From the NCBI GenBank assembly GCA_024399035.1, contig JAKSID010000032.1, positions 1 to 32,188 on the forward strand: 32,188 bases of DNA, written 5' to 3'. This DNA comes from Fibrobacter sp. Lineage in GTDB: Bacteria > Fibrobacterota > Fibrobacteria > Fibrobacterales > Fibrobacteraceae. The notes below the pieces were generated by a model, which did no database searches, was not told the DNA's origin, and was given only the letters and a program-made list of their open reading frames with translations. Each line of letters begins with the position of its first letter. The first letter of the stretch is position 1. Positions 8,401 through 15,849 of the stretch are shown here, piece after piece. The position numbers and the translations under genes were made by a program.

Positions 8401-9148
8401 ACTTTACTCCTTTGCCACCGAAAAGGTCCAGTGCACTTCCGATGGTGAGGTCAATCTTTCCGTTAGAAATTTCGTTGCAGTGAACAAGGTCTTCCAAGGA
8501 CTTTGCGCCGCCTGCGTAAGTAACGGGGATGGGGCTGTTCTCTGCCAAAAAACGAATGAGGTCATCGTCCATACCCTGCTGCTTTCCTTCGACGTCTGCG
8601 GCGTGAATCAAGAATTCGTCGCAGCTTTCAGCAAGGTTTGCCAAGGTCTCCTTGGTAATTTGGATGTCGATGAGGGTTTGCCAGCGGTTGGTGGCAATAT
8701 TCCAGGTGGGGTTGCCTGCAGCATCTACGCCAGTGCGCTTGCAGCTAAGGTCAAGAACCAGGTGCTCCTTGCCAACGACTTTGACAAGTGCCGCCAGGCG
8801 CTCGCGGTCCAACTTTCCTTCGGGGAAAATCCAGCTGGTTACAATCACGTGGCTCGCGCCTGCGTCAAGATATTCCTTGGCGTTTTCTGCGTTAATGCCA
8901 CCGCCAATTTGCAATCCGTTGGGGTATGCGGCCAAGGCTGCTTTGGCGGCCTGTTCGTTGCCCTTGCCCAGCATAATGACGTGTCCGCCGGTAATGCCAT
9001 CTTTCTTGTACAGTTCTGCAAACCAGGCGGGGGAGCGGTCCGTCTCAAAATTGGTCTTGAGGCCAGCTCCGCTATCCGAAAGGGAACTGCCTACAATCTG
9101 CTTGACTTTTCCATCATGCAAGTCGATGCATGGACGAAATTTTGTCAT
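8369..9148 (-). CDS. hisA: Eukaryotic-type HisA (ProFAR isomerase, HIS6-like)
   Basis: This enzyme catalyses the Amadori isomerisation of ProFAR to PRFAR, step four of histidine synthesis. The 259-residue (beta/alpha)8 protein follows the fungal and plant HIS6 pattern and not the usual bacterial HisA. It has FRPCIDLHDGKVKQIVG at the N-terminus with Asp9, VIVTSWIF at 101-108, VLDLSCKRTG with Asp133, FLIHAADVEG at 179-188, VTYAGGAKS at 209-217 and IDLTIGSALDLFGG at 232-245. The start overlaps the previous stop by one base (TAATG). No other his gene is nearby; instead it sits between a lipocalin-like protein and a glycosyltransferase. The family call is made from remembered resemblance to yeast His6, without an alignment. 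Confidence 0.93.
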   Translation of the reverse strand: MTKFRPCIDLHDGKVKQIVGSSLSDSGAGLKTNFETDRSPAWFAELYKKDGITGGHVIMLGKGNEQAAKAALAAYPNGLQIGGGINAENAKEYLDAGASHVIVTSWIFPEGKLDRERLAALVKVVGKEHLVLDLSCKRTGVDAAGNPTWNIATNRWQTLIDIQITKETLANLAESCDEFLIHAADVEGKQQGMDDDLIRFLAENSPIPVTYAGGAKSLEDLVHCNEISNGKIDLTIGSALDLFGGKGVKYDDCVKFNKA

Positions 9149-10188
9149 TACTTAACTCCAGTAAGAATCCAATCGATTTTCTTTCCGTGACTACCATCGC
9201 TGCGGCCTCTGTAATAGAAGATTTCGCCACCGGTAGCCAACTTGATGGCCTGTCTTGCCACCCAGCTGTCGATCTTGTCTAAAAAGCTTGCCTTCTGGTA
9301 AGGTTTCGCTACGTTGAACTTCAGGGCCGGAACAGTTTCGTCGTTCCAGCCAATACTCAGGTCGCCCTTGGGGAAAGCCTTTCCATTGTAGGTCTTTTCA
9401 CCGTCTTCAACACTCTTGGGAAAAACGACCTTGTAGCCTTCGCCGCCGTTGTAGAGAGTGTAGCCAGCGTACTTTCCGTCTGTGGTGATGATTGTGCGCC
9501 CGGCGAAAATCGGGTTGCGGGCGTTGGTGCTCACGTTGATCACGCGGGAGGCAATGTCGGTTGCTTGCACGGTCTGCCAAGTCTGATCCATGTAGACGTA
9601 GCCCTTTACCGTCAGGGTGTCTTCGTTGTAACCGATTCTACCGGAAACTCGACCGTAGGGTACGTGAATGTACTGGCCGAACTTGTTGCTACCGATTGTC
9701 CACACACCGTCGCCAGGAACCTTGCCCGGTTCTGCGGAATCGAAGGTCAGGTCCAAGAAGAACTTTCCGTTCTTGTCGGCGGTAAAGTAAACGTGATGAC
9801 CCTTGCCCGGCTTGCCTTCCATCTTGTATTCGCCCTTGATATCCAGCGTAGCCTTGGCCTTGTCTGCAACGAGGCGTTCGGGAGGATACTGACGGCCTAC
9901 GGTGTAGCTCTTGCCCTTGAAATTCCAGAAGGACATTTCGCATGCTACCTTCTTGCCGGAATTGGGAACGTAGAGCGTGGAGTAACCTACGAAGGCACGG
10001 GTGCCATTGTCGAATACGAATTGGTAGTTCCAATTTTCGTTGAATTCCTTGGCAGAGTTCTGGTGGGGCATGAAGTCGTTTACCGTGGTACTGCGGACGT
10101 CTCCCTTGGGGGCGATAACGTCTGCGGCAAAACTCATGCCCACGAGAGCAAGGACTGCAAGGATTGATTTGTAGATGTTCTTAACCAT
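9148..10188 (-). CDS. Secreted CrtC/AttH-like lipocalin-fold protein
   Basis: The 346-residue product has a signal peptide (MVKNIYKSILAVLALVGMSF, cleavage near FAAD), so it is exported to the periplasm or beyond. The mature part resembles the two-domain lipocalin-like CrtC/AttH family (hydroxyneurosporene synthase-like, also related to Svf1): FVFDNGTRAFVGYSTLYV, then VSGRIGYNEDTLTVKGYVYM followed by DQTWQTV, which matches the family's G-x-Y-x-D-x-x-W pattern. Family members bind or modify hydrophobic ligands, and many have no known reaction. It starts 20 bases after the SDR gene stop behind a weak AAGAAG, and is one-base coupled to hisA. A role in lipid or envelope handling is a guess from fold and neighbours. 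Confidence 0.7.
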   Translation of the reverse strand: MVKNIYKSILAVLALVGMSFAADVIAPKGDVRSTTVNDFMPHQNSAKEFNENWNYQFVFDNGTRAFVGYSTLYVPNSGKKVACEMSFWNFKGKSYTVGRQYPPERLVADKAKATLDIKGEYKMEGKPGKGHHVYFTADKNGKFFLDLTFDSAEPGKVPGDGVWTIGSNKFGQYIHVPYGRVSGRIGYNEDTLTVKGYVYMDQTWQTVQATDIASRVINVSTNARNPIFAGRTIITTDGKYAGYTLYNGGEGYKVVFPKSVEDGEKTYNGKAFPKGDLSIGWNDETVPALKFNVAKPYQKASFLDKIDSWVARQAIKLATGGEIFYYRGRSDGSHGKKIDWILTGVK

Positions 10189-10207
10189 CTTCTTAAACTA
10201 CGAAATT

Positions 10208-11191
10208 TTAAAGTCTCAGATCCTTGCCCATGCCCATCTTCAATTCAATGCGACGGCGCTGGACCATTTCGTTGAACAAGTCGGTCAAGCTATCTTCCAT
10301 GCTGATCATGGGCTTCCAACCGGTATCCATAACCTTGGAAGGGTCGCCAATCAGCAGGGGGATTTCGTTGCGGCGTTCATAGCCCGGGTCAAAACGGAAG
10401 TCCACGTTGACGTCTGCAATGTCCACCATCATTTCCACCACTTCGCGGATGGTGTAGGACTTGCCGCAGCAAATGTTGTACACTTCACCGGAGTCAGCCT
10501 GGTTCAAAAGCTGGATCATACCACGGGCCACGTCGCGAACGTCCACGATGTCGCGGCTTACGTCCAGGCTGCCGGAGTAGATCACAGGTTCTGTGCCGTA
10601 GTGCTTGATCTTCACCAGCTGATAGGCGATGGAGGGGATCACGAAACGGCGGCTGTGGTGCGGACCGGTAAAGTAGAAAGGACGCACAAATACGATGTGC
10701 AAACCGTGGGCGTTACGGAACTGGTTGCCCAAGAGTTCCATGCAAGCCTTGGAGGTTGCGTAGGGAGTCAGCGGGTTGGGCCTGTCCGATTCCTTGTGCA
10801 GGTAGGTCAGGTTGCGGTCGGTGCGGCCGTAGATTTCGCTGGAACTGAGAAGCATCACCTTTGCCTTGGGGCATACCTGGCGCACAGCTTCCAGAAGGTT
10901 CTGTGTACCCAGCAGGTTGATGTTCAAAGTTTCGTAAGGCTTCTTGTAGCTGATGCCCACAGAGGACTGGCTTGCCAGATGGTAGATGTGGGTGGGGCTT
11001 ACGTGCTGGAGCATTTCCAGCACATCCTTGAAATTCAGCAAGTCGCCATTCAAGTAATGAACGCCTTCCACATTTTGCCAGGGCTGGGGCTGTTCATCAC
11101 TGAAGCTGTAAAGGTCGTGAGACGTACCTTTAAGGCTGGAGAGAATATGGAACCCTAAAGCGCCCGTACCACCGGTAACTAGAATACTCAT
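10208..11191 (-). CDS. NAD-dependent sugar-nucleotide epimerase/dehydratase (extended SDR, GMD/RMD-like)
   Basis: This is an extended short-chain dehydrogenase of 327 residues acting on a nucleotide sugar. It has the NAD(P)-binding TGGTGALGFH at 6-15, the catalytic Ser at LLSSSEIYG (115-122) and the YATSK pair Tyr144/Lys148. VRPFYFTGPHH and DVSRDIVDVRDVARG are further family segments. The overall pattern is closest to GDP-mannose 4,6-dehydratase and GDP-4-keto-6-deoxymannose reductase, but the exact substrate cannot be fixed. The ATG at 11191 has AAGAGG about five bases upstream, and the gene starts nine bases after the aroKB stop. With the glycosyltransferase in the same run, a role in deoxysugar supply for a surface glycan is plausible. 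Confidence 0.88.
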   Translation of the reverse strand: MSILVTGGTGALGFHILSSLKGTSHDLYSFSDEQPQPWQNVEGVHYLNGDLLNFKDVLEMLQHVSPTHIYHLASQSSVGISYKKPYETLNINLLGTQNLLEAVRQVCPKAKVMLLSSSEIYGRTDRNLTYLHKESDRPNPLTPYATSKACMELLGNQFRNAHGLHIVFVRPFYFTGPHHSRRFVIPSIAYQLVKIKHYGTEPVIYSGSLDVSRDIVDVRDVARGMIQLLNQADSGEVYNICCGKSYTIREVVEMMVDIADVNVDFRFDPGYERRNEIPLLIGDPSKVMDTGWKPMISMEDSLTDLFNEMVQRRRIELKMGMGKDLRL

Positions 11192-11200
11192 ATAAACCTC

Positions 11201-12811
11201 TTACTTGATTGCTTTCCAAGATTCTGCGACAATGTTCTTGTCGATGTTGCAGACTTTTTCTACCGCGCCGATCTTCGTGGGGAGAATGTAGACGCGGGTT
11301 CCCTTTTCGGCCTTCTTGTCCACGGCCATGGCATCCCATGCACCTTCAACGTCAATGTCGTAGGTCTTGGGGAATCCCAGGTCGTCCAGAAGCTTGTTCT
11401 GGCGGGCTTCGGCTTCTGCAGCCATCTTGTTCAAGAGAACTGCGGCGCGTGCGGCTACACGCATACCGAGGGACACGGCGATGCCGTGGGTAAATGTTTC
11501 GTAGTGGGTCAGGTTTTCGATAGCGTGACCGAAAGTGTGACCGTAGTTCAGGATGGCGCGGAGGCCTGCTTCCTTTTCGTCGATGCCCACCACTTCGGCC
11601 TTGATAGCGCAGCTGCGGTAGATCAGGTGCTTAAGCACTGCCAGGTCGTGAGCCTTAATCTGTTCCACATGTTCTTCCATGTAGCGGAAGAATTCGTCGT
11701 CGTAGATCACGCCGTACTTGACGATTTCTGCAAGGCCGGCCAGGTATTCGTTTTCGGGCAAGGTGCTGAGAACATCAACGTCTACAACCACTGCATGGGG
11801 CTGGTAGAATGCGCCGATCATGTTCTTGCCTTCGGGGTGGTTTACGGCAACCTTACCGCCAACGGAACTGTCCACCATAGAAAGAAGGGTGGTGGGGAAC
11901 TGGATAAAGGGAATGCCGCGCTGGTAGGTTGCGGCGCCAAAGCCTGCCATGTCGCCAACCACGCCACCGCTGAACTGCAGCAGGCAGCTCTTGCGGGTGT
12001 AACCGCGGTGCAGCATAAAGCTGTACAGCTGGTTCAGGTTGTGCAAAGTCTTGTTGCGCTCGCCGGCCTGGAACTTGAAGATGGGGCAACGGCCTGCCTG
12101 GTTCTTCAGTTCGAACAATGTGCGGTTCTGAGCCTTGGCAATGTTGGTGTCGGTGCAGACCAGAAATTCGTGGCTGGGAGAAAGCTTGAGGCATTCCAGC
12201 AGTACGCCGACATCCTGGATAATGTTCTTGCCGATAAAGATGGGGTACTTGCCGCCGCTGCTGGGCAGAACGTCCAGGGCGTGGTTTTCCCAGAAGCGCA
12301 TGATGTGGAGAATCTTTTCGATGACGTGGTCTTCGGAAAATTCGTTGGAACTTTCTACACTAAAGTCTGCGTTGGCGTAGTTGGGCTCGCGGTCCTTGAG
12401 CATCTGCTTAATCTTGGCAAGGCGTTCTTCGTCGCTCAGGTTTGCGAGGAGCGGGCGAGTGTTCTTGCGGCCAATGCGTTCGGAAAGGACTTCGGGCTTT
12501 GCCCACAGGCGGATGATGGTGCCGTTTTCGCGGATCACCTTCAGGTTTGCCGGCTGGGTCAGTGCGCCACCGCCCAAGGAAACAATGTGGGGCTCGGTCT
12601 TGGCTGCGAATTCAGCAACAACCTCACGTTCCATTTCGCGGAACTTGGCCTCGCCGTCCTGTTCAAAGATTTCGCTGATAGACTTGCCTGCGCGTTCTAC
12701 GATGACTGCGTCGGTGTCTACGTAGGGGCGGTTCAAGCGTTCTGCAAGGGCGCGGCCTGTGCGGGACTTGCCGCTGGCCATGAAACCTGTGAAAAAGATG
12801 TGCTTATTCAT
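11201..12811 (-). CDS. aroKB: Bifunctional shikimate kinase / 3-dehydroquinate synthase (AroK-AroB fusion)
   Basis: One 536-residue chain carries two enzymes of the shikimate pathway. Residues 1 to about 172 are shikimate kinase: P-loop GFMASGKS at 9-16, DTDAVIVERAGKSISEIF, and SLGGGALT at 78-85. Residues 180-536 are 3-dehydroquinate synthase: SGGVVGDMAGF at 281-291 (GGG is more usual), FPTTLLSMVDSSVGGKVAVN, and metal ligands Glu362 (AEIVKYG), His425 (YGHTFGHAIE) and His442 (HGIAVSLG). The order in the protein is not the order of the reactions: AroB makes dehydroquinate early and AroK phosphorylates shikimate later. AAGG precedes the ATG by about seven bases, and only two bases separate it from the aroE stop. 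Confidence 0.95.
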   Translation of the reverse strand: MNKHIFFTGFMASGKSRTGRALAERLNRPYVDTDAVIVERAGKSISEIFEQDGEAKFREMEREVVAEFAAKTEPHIVSLGGGALTQPANLKVIRENGTIIRLWAKPEVLSERIGRKNTRPLLANLSDEERLAKIKQMLKDREPNYANADFSVESSNEFSEDHVIEKILHIMRFWENHALDVLPSSGGKYPIFIGKNIIQDVGVLLECLKLSPSHEFLVCTDTNIAKAQNRTLFELKNQAGRCPIFKFQAGERNKTLHNLNQLYSFMLHRGYTRKSCLLQFSGGVVGDMAGFGAATYQRGIPFIQFPTTLLSMVDSSVGGKVAVNHPEGKNMIGAFYQPHAVVVDVDVLSTLPENEYLAGLAEIVKYGVIYDDEFFRYMEEHVEQIKAHDLAVLKHLIYRSCAIKAEVVGIDEKEAGLRAILNYGHTFGHAIENLTHYETFTHGIAVSLGMRVAARAAVLLNKMAAEAEARQNKLLDDLGFPKTYDIDVEGAWDAMAVDKKAEKGTRVYILPTKIGAVEKVCNIDKNIVAESWKAIK

Positions 12812-12813
12812 AA

Positions 12814-13701
12814 TTAACCTTGCATTCCTTTGCGCATAATTGCGGCCAGTTCGTCGTTAGTCTTGTCCTTGGTTTCGACCGGGAACCATTTGCGGAAACT
12901 TTCAATACCTTGGTGCACCAGCATTCCTTCGCCGGTAACAATCTTGCAACCCTTGGCTTCTGCCATCTGCAAAAGCTTTGTCATTCGGGGGGTGTACACG
13001 ATGTCGCACACAGCCTGCCCGGGGGTAAGGTCTGCGTCGGTCAGGGGGGAGTCGTCCACGTTGGGAGTCATGCCCACGGAGGTGGCGTTAATGATCAGCT
13101 TGATGCTTGCTGAAACCTTTGCGAATTCAGCGAAGGTCACAACCTGTACGGTAGGAGCCTTGCCTTCGAAAGCCTTGTTCAAACCGTCGGCCAGTGCCTG
13201 GCCCTTTTCCTTGGCTCGGCAGACGATGGTCAACTGGTTTTGACGTTCCACCAAAGTGTAGGCGATAGCCTTGGCTGCGCCGCCGTTACCCAAAAGTGCC
13301 ACGGTGGTGTTTTCGGGCTTTACACCGAATTCCTCCAGGTTGCGGATACAACCGTAGGGGTCGGTGGTGGTGCCGCAAAGAGTGCCGCCCACAATGCCGT
13401 CTTTCCAGTAAAGGGTGTTTACGCTGTCGGTGAACTTTGAAATGTCAGAAAGTTCGTCAACCAGTTCCATGACCGGGGTCTTGTAGGGAATGGTGACGTT
13501 TGCCCCGCGGTACTTGAGAACTCGGAATCCCTTGATGGCGTCTGCCAGGTTCTCGGGCTCCGGAGCGTGGGGGTGATACACCGCATTGATGCCCAAGGCC
13601 TCGAACAGGGCGTTGTGCATCAGGGGTGATTTACTATGTCCAATAGGATTACCGAAAATACAGAGAGACTCGGTTTTCCCGTTAATATTCAACTGGCTCA
13701 A
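12814..13701 (-). CDS. aroE: Shikimate dehydrogenase (NADP), TTG start
   Basis: AroE reduces 3-dehydroshikimate to shikimate with NADPH. The 295-residue protein has the substrate site SKSPLMHNA (23-31), GANVTIPYKTP with catalytic Lys74, Asp114 in TTDPYG, the nucleotide-binding GNGGAAKA (138-145), and the C-terminal GEGMLVHQG segment. The start is a TTG at 13701, chosen because AGAGG at 13707-13711 is placed five bases upstream and no ATG fits. It is the first gene of the minus-strand run aroE-aroKB-SDR-lipocalin-hisA-glycosyltransferase, with two bases before aroKB, so three shikimate activities come from two adjacent genes. A TATAAT on the minus strand at 13720-13725 could be the -10 of its promoter. 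Confidence 0.95.
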   Translation of the reverse strand: MSQLNINGKTESLCIFGNPIGHSKSPLMHNALFEALGINAVYHPHAPEPENLADAIKGFRVLKYRGANVTIPYKTPVMELVDELSDISKFTDSVNTLYWKDGIVGGTLCGTTTDPYGCIRNLEEFGVKPENTTVALLGNGGAAKAIAYTLVERQNQLTIVCRAKEKGQALADGLNKAFEGKAPTVQVVTFAEFAKVSASIKLIINATSVGMTPNVDDSPLTDADLTPGQAVCDIVYTPRMTKLLQMAEAKGCKIVTGEGMLVHQGIESFRKWFPVETKDKTNDELAAIMRKGMQG

Positions 13702-13719
13702 AAAAACCTCTTTTTTTAC

Positions 13720-13725
13720 ATTATA
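13720..13725 (-). promoter_or_regulatory. Possible -10 box for the aroE operon
   Basis: The minus strand reads TATAAT here, 18 bases before the aroE start codon. No good -35 box is found at 16-18 bases, so this is a weak prediction. Confidence 0.3.
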
Positions 13726-13779
13726 AAGATATAATAAAAACGGTGGGTGTGATACGAAAAATGCGCCGAAAGGCCTATC

Positions 13780-13808
13780 TTGCCGTGTTATGGCATTTTT
13801 ACTAAATT
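13780..13808 (+). promoter_or_regulatory. Possible promoter of the XPB helicase gene
   Basis: TTGCCG (13780-13785) and TAAATT (13803-13808) are 17 bases apart. A start about seven bases after the -10 would fall within a few bases of the ATG at 13818. The gene also lacks a Shine-Dalgarno site, so the messenger would be nearly leaderless. Confidence 0.35.
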
Positions 13809-13817
13809 TGGGCCCCT

Positions 13818-15608
13818 ATGAATCCTAATGGCGCTATTATTGTTCAGAGTAACATGGAAATTATGGTGGAAGTGGATGCTCCCACCTACGAAGCCGCTCG
13901 CGACGCGATTGCACCCTTCACCGAACTGGTGAAAAGCCCCGAGCACCTTCACACTTACAAGATCAGTCCCTTGAGCCTTTGGAATGCCGCAGCAACTGGC
14001 CTGCGCGCCAAGGAAGTTTTGGAACGTCTGGACGCCCAGAGCCGTTATCCTATTCCTCAGACTGTCATTACCGAAGTCGAAGACTATATGAACCGTTACG
14101 GCCTTCTCCGCATGAGAAAGGACGACAACGGCAACCTGATTGTGGAATCCGATGACAAGTACATGTTCACCGAAATCTGCAAGCTTAAGGAAGTGGAACC
14201 TTACGTCAAGGAATTCATTGACGACACCCACGCTATCGTGGATCCGGAACGCCGCGGTCACCTGAAGATGGCCCTGACCAACGCTGGTTTCCCGGTGGAA
14301 GACTTGGCCGGTTATATCGTGGGCGATCCTCTGCCCATTCACTTGCGCGAAACTATGCTCAGCGGCAAGGAATTCAAGCTCCGCGACTACCAGAAGGAAG
14401 CAGCCCAGGTGTTCTACGCCAGCGGTTCCGAAAAGGGCGGCTCCGGCGTGATTGTGCTGCCTTGCGGTTCTGGTAAGACTGTGATCGGCATTGCCACCAT
14501 GGCTTTGATTCAGACCAAGACTTTGATCCTCACTCCCAATATTTCTGCCTCCCGCCAGTGGATTCGCGAAATTTGCGACAAGACGGACCTCACTCCCGAC
14601 ATGGTGAAGGAATACTCCGGCGAAGTGAAGGAAATCGGCCCGGTCACTGTGGCAACCTACCAGATTCTGACCCAGCGTAAGCGCGTCAAGAAGAGTGAGA
14701 ATCCTAACGATACTTTGTCTGAAATTGACCTGGAAGAAGGCTCCGAAGAAGAAGTCAAGAAGGAACTGGCCAACTTCCCGCTGTTCAGCCAGCAGAAGTG
14801 GGGCCTGATGATTTACGACGAAGTCCACTTGCTGCCCGCGCCCGTATTCCGCCTGAGTACCGAAATGCAGGCTACCCGCCGTCTGGGCCTTACGGCTACC
14901 TTGGTCCGCGAAGACCATAAGGAAACCGAAGTGTTCAGCTTGATCGGCCCCAAGAAGTACGACATTCCCTGGCGTATTCTTGAAGCCCAGGGCTGGATCG
15001 CTACCGCCGACTGTAACGAAATCCGCATTCCCATGGAATCGGAACTGAAGATGAAGTACGCCCTGGCTCCTGTCCGCGACAAGATTACCCTGGCCAGCAC
15101 CAATCCCGAAAAGACCGACATTGTCCAGCGTTTGCTCAAGTACTACGACAAGCCGGATGACCGAGTGCTGATCATTGGCCAGTACATTGAACAGCTGGAA
15201 AACCTTTCCAAGGTTTTGGACATTCCGCTGATTACCGGTAAGACTCCCAACAAGGAACGTGACAAACTTTATGCCGCCTTCCGCAGTGGCGAACTGAAGA
15301 ATCTCATGGTTTCCAAGGTGGGTAACTTTGCTATTGACCTGCCCGATGCCAACGTGCTGATCCAGATTTCCGGTACCTTCGGAAGCCGTCAGGAAGAAGC
15401 CCAGCGTTTGGGTCGTGTGCTTCGCCCCAAGAGCGACGGCGGTGCGGCTCACTTCTACAGCATCGTGACCCAGGATTCCAAGGAACAGGAATTCGCCATG
15501 AACCGTCAGCTGTTCTTGACCGAACAGGGCTACGCCTACAAGATCATCAAGCGTGGTGACTGGGACATTCTGGCTCGCACCCCTGAGGAACTGGCTGCCA
15601 GGTCTTAG
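13818..15608 (+). CDS. XPB/Ssl2-type DNA repair helicase
   Basis: This is a superfamily 2 DNA translocase of the XPB family (Rad25/Ssl2), 596 residues. In eukaryotes the relative acts in TFIIH to open DNA at promoters and damage; bacterial members are thought to take part in repair. An N-terminal helicase-associated domain (about 1-180) is followed by RecA-like domain 1 with Walker A CGSGKT at 216-221, DEVH at 334-337 and GLTATLVRED, which includes the RED motif typical of XPB. RecA-like domain 2 ends with the motif VI stretch EEAQRLGRVLRPK. No Bax1-like nuclease gene is adjacent. No Shine-Dalgarno site precedes the ATG. It is divergent from aroE and ends before a strong hairpin terminator. 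Confidence 0.93.
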   Translation: MNPNGAIIVQSNMEIMVEVDAPTYEAARDAIAPFTELVKSPEHLHTYKISPLSLWNAAATGLRAKEVLERLDAQSRYPIPQTVITEVEDYMNRYGLLRMRKDDNGNLIVESDDKYMFTEICKLKEVEPYVKEFIDDTHAIVDPERRGHLKMALTNAGFPVEDLAGYIVGDPLPIHLRETMLSGKEFKLRDYQKEAAQVFYASGSEKGGSGVIVLPCGSGKTVIGIATMALIQTKTLILTPNISASRQWIREICDKTDLTPDMVKEYSGEVKEIGPVTVATYQILTQRKRVKKSENPNDTLSEIDLEEGSEEEVKKELANFPLFSQQKWGLMIYDEVHLLPAPVFRLSTEMQATRRLGLTATLVREDHKETEVFSLIGPKKYDIPWRILEAQGWIATADCNEIRIPMESELKMKYALAPVRDKITLASTNPEKTDIVQRLLKYYDKPDDRVLIIGQYIEQLENLSKVLDIPLITGKTPNKERDKLYAAFRSGELKNLMVSKVGNFAIDLPDANVLIQISGTFGSRQEEAQRLGRVLRPKSDGGAAHFYSIVTQDSKEQEFAMNRQLFLTEQGYAYKIIKRGDWDILARTPEELAARS

Positions 15609-15630
15609 TACGAAAATCCAATTGAAAAAG

Positions 15631-15668
15631 AAAAATGCTCGCCTTTAAAAGACGAGCATTTTTCATCG
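15631..15668. terminator. Bidirectional terminator between the helicase gene and tRNA-Thr
   Basis: A perfect 11-bp stem (15631-15641 with 15653-15663, sequence AAAAATGCTCG and its complement) has an 11-base loop and T-runs on both strands. It can stop both the helicase transcript and the opposing tRNA transcript. Confidence 0.85.
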
Positions 15669-15741
15669 AGCCACCCAGCAGACTTGAACTGCCGACCTGC
15701 TGATTACGAATCAGCTGCTCTACCAGCTGAGCTAGAGTGGC
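15669..15741 (-). tRNA. tRNA-Thr (anticodon CGU)
   Basis: The minus strand folds into a standard 73-base cloverleaf. The acceptor GCCACTC pairs with GGGTGGC with one G-U, the D arm reads GCTCAGCTGGTAGAGC, and the anticodon stem GCTGA/TCAGC closes the loop TTCGTAA with anticodon CGT. The T arm contains the GTTCAAGTC loop region. The anticodon reads the ACG threonine codon. CCA is not encoded and must be added after transcription. A promoter lies just upstream and the hairpin at 15631-15663 lies downstream. Confidence 0.95.
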
Positions 15742-15753
15742 ATAGTGGGTGCA

Positions 15754-15782
15754 AAAGTAGAAATGAGGGGGTGTTTTGTCAA
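15754..15782 (-). promoter_or_regulatory. Promoter of tRNA-Thr
   Basis: On the minus strand, a consensus TTGACA (15777-15782) is 17 bases from TACTTT (15754-15759). Transcription would start about five bases before the mature tRNA. The -35 is perfect and the -10 is weak. Confidence 0.65.
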
Positions 15783-15809
15783 GACTGGCTGACAGCGCCC
15801 CTTTTTTTT
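15768..15809 (+). terminator. Terminator-like hairpin formed around two divergent -35 boxes
   Basis: The stem GGGGTG/CGCCCC (15768-15773 with 15796-15801) continues as TGTCA/TGACA (15777-15781 with 15790-15794) and is followed by eight T (15802-15809). It has the shape of an intrinsic terminator. The inner arms are also the two back-to-back -35 boxes of the tRNA-Thr and TPR-gene promoters, so its use as a terminator is uncertain. Confidence 0.45.
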
Positions 15810-15817
15810 GCTATGAT
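15789..15817 (+). promoter_or_regulatory. Promoter of the TPR-protein gene
   Basis: CTGACA (15789-15794) and TATGAT (15812-15817) are 17 bases apart, each one mismatch from the sigma-70 consensus. The predicted start gives a leader of about 25 bases before the ATG at 15850. Confidence 0.7.
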
Positions 15818-15849
15818 TGGGTCACAAAATTTTAATATGGACGTTTAAC

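Noticed and set aside
11486..12817. Long plus-strand frames opposite aroKB, hisA, the glycosyltransferase and the SDR gene
   Set aside because: These are shadows of conserved minus-strand genes, with low-complexity Val/Ala/Gly-rich translations and no start signals.
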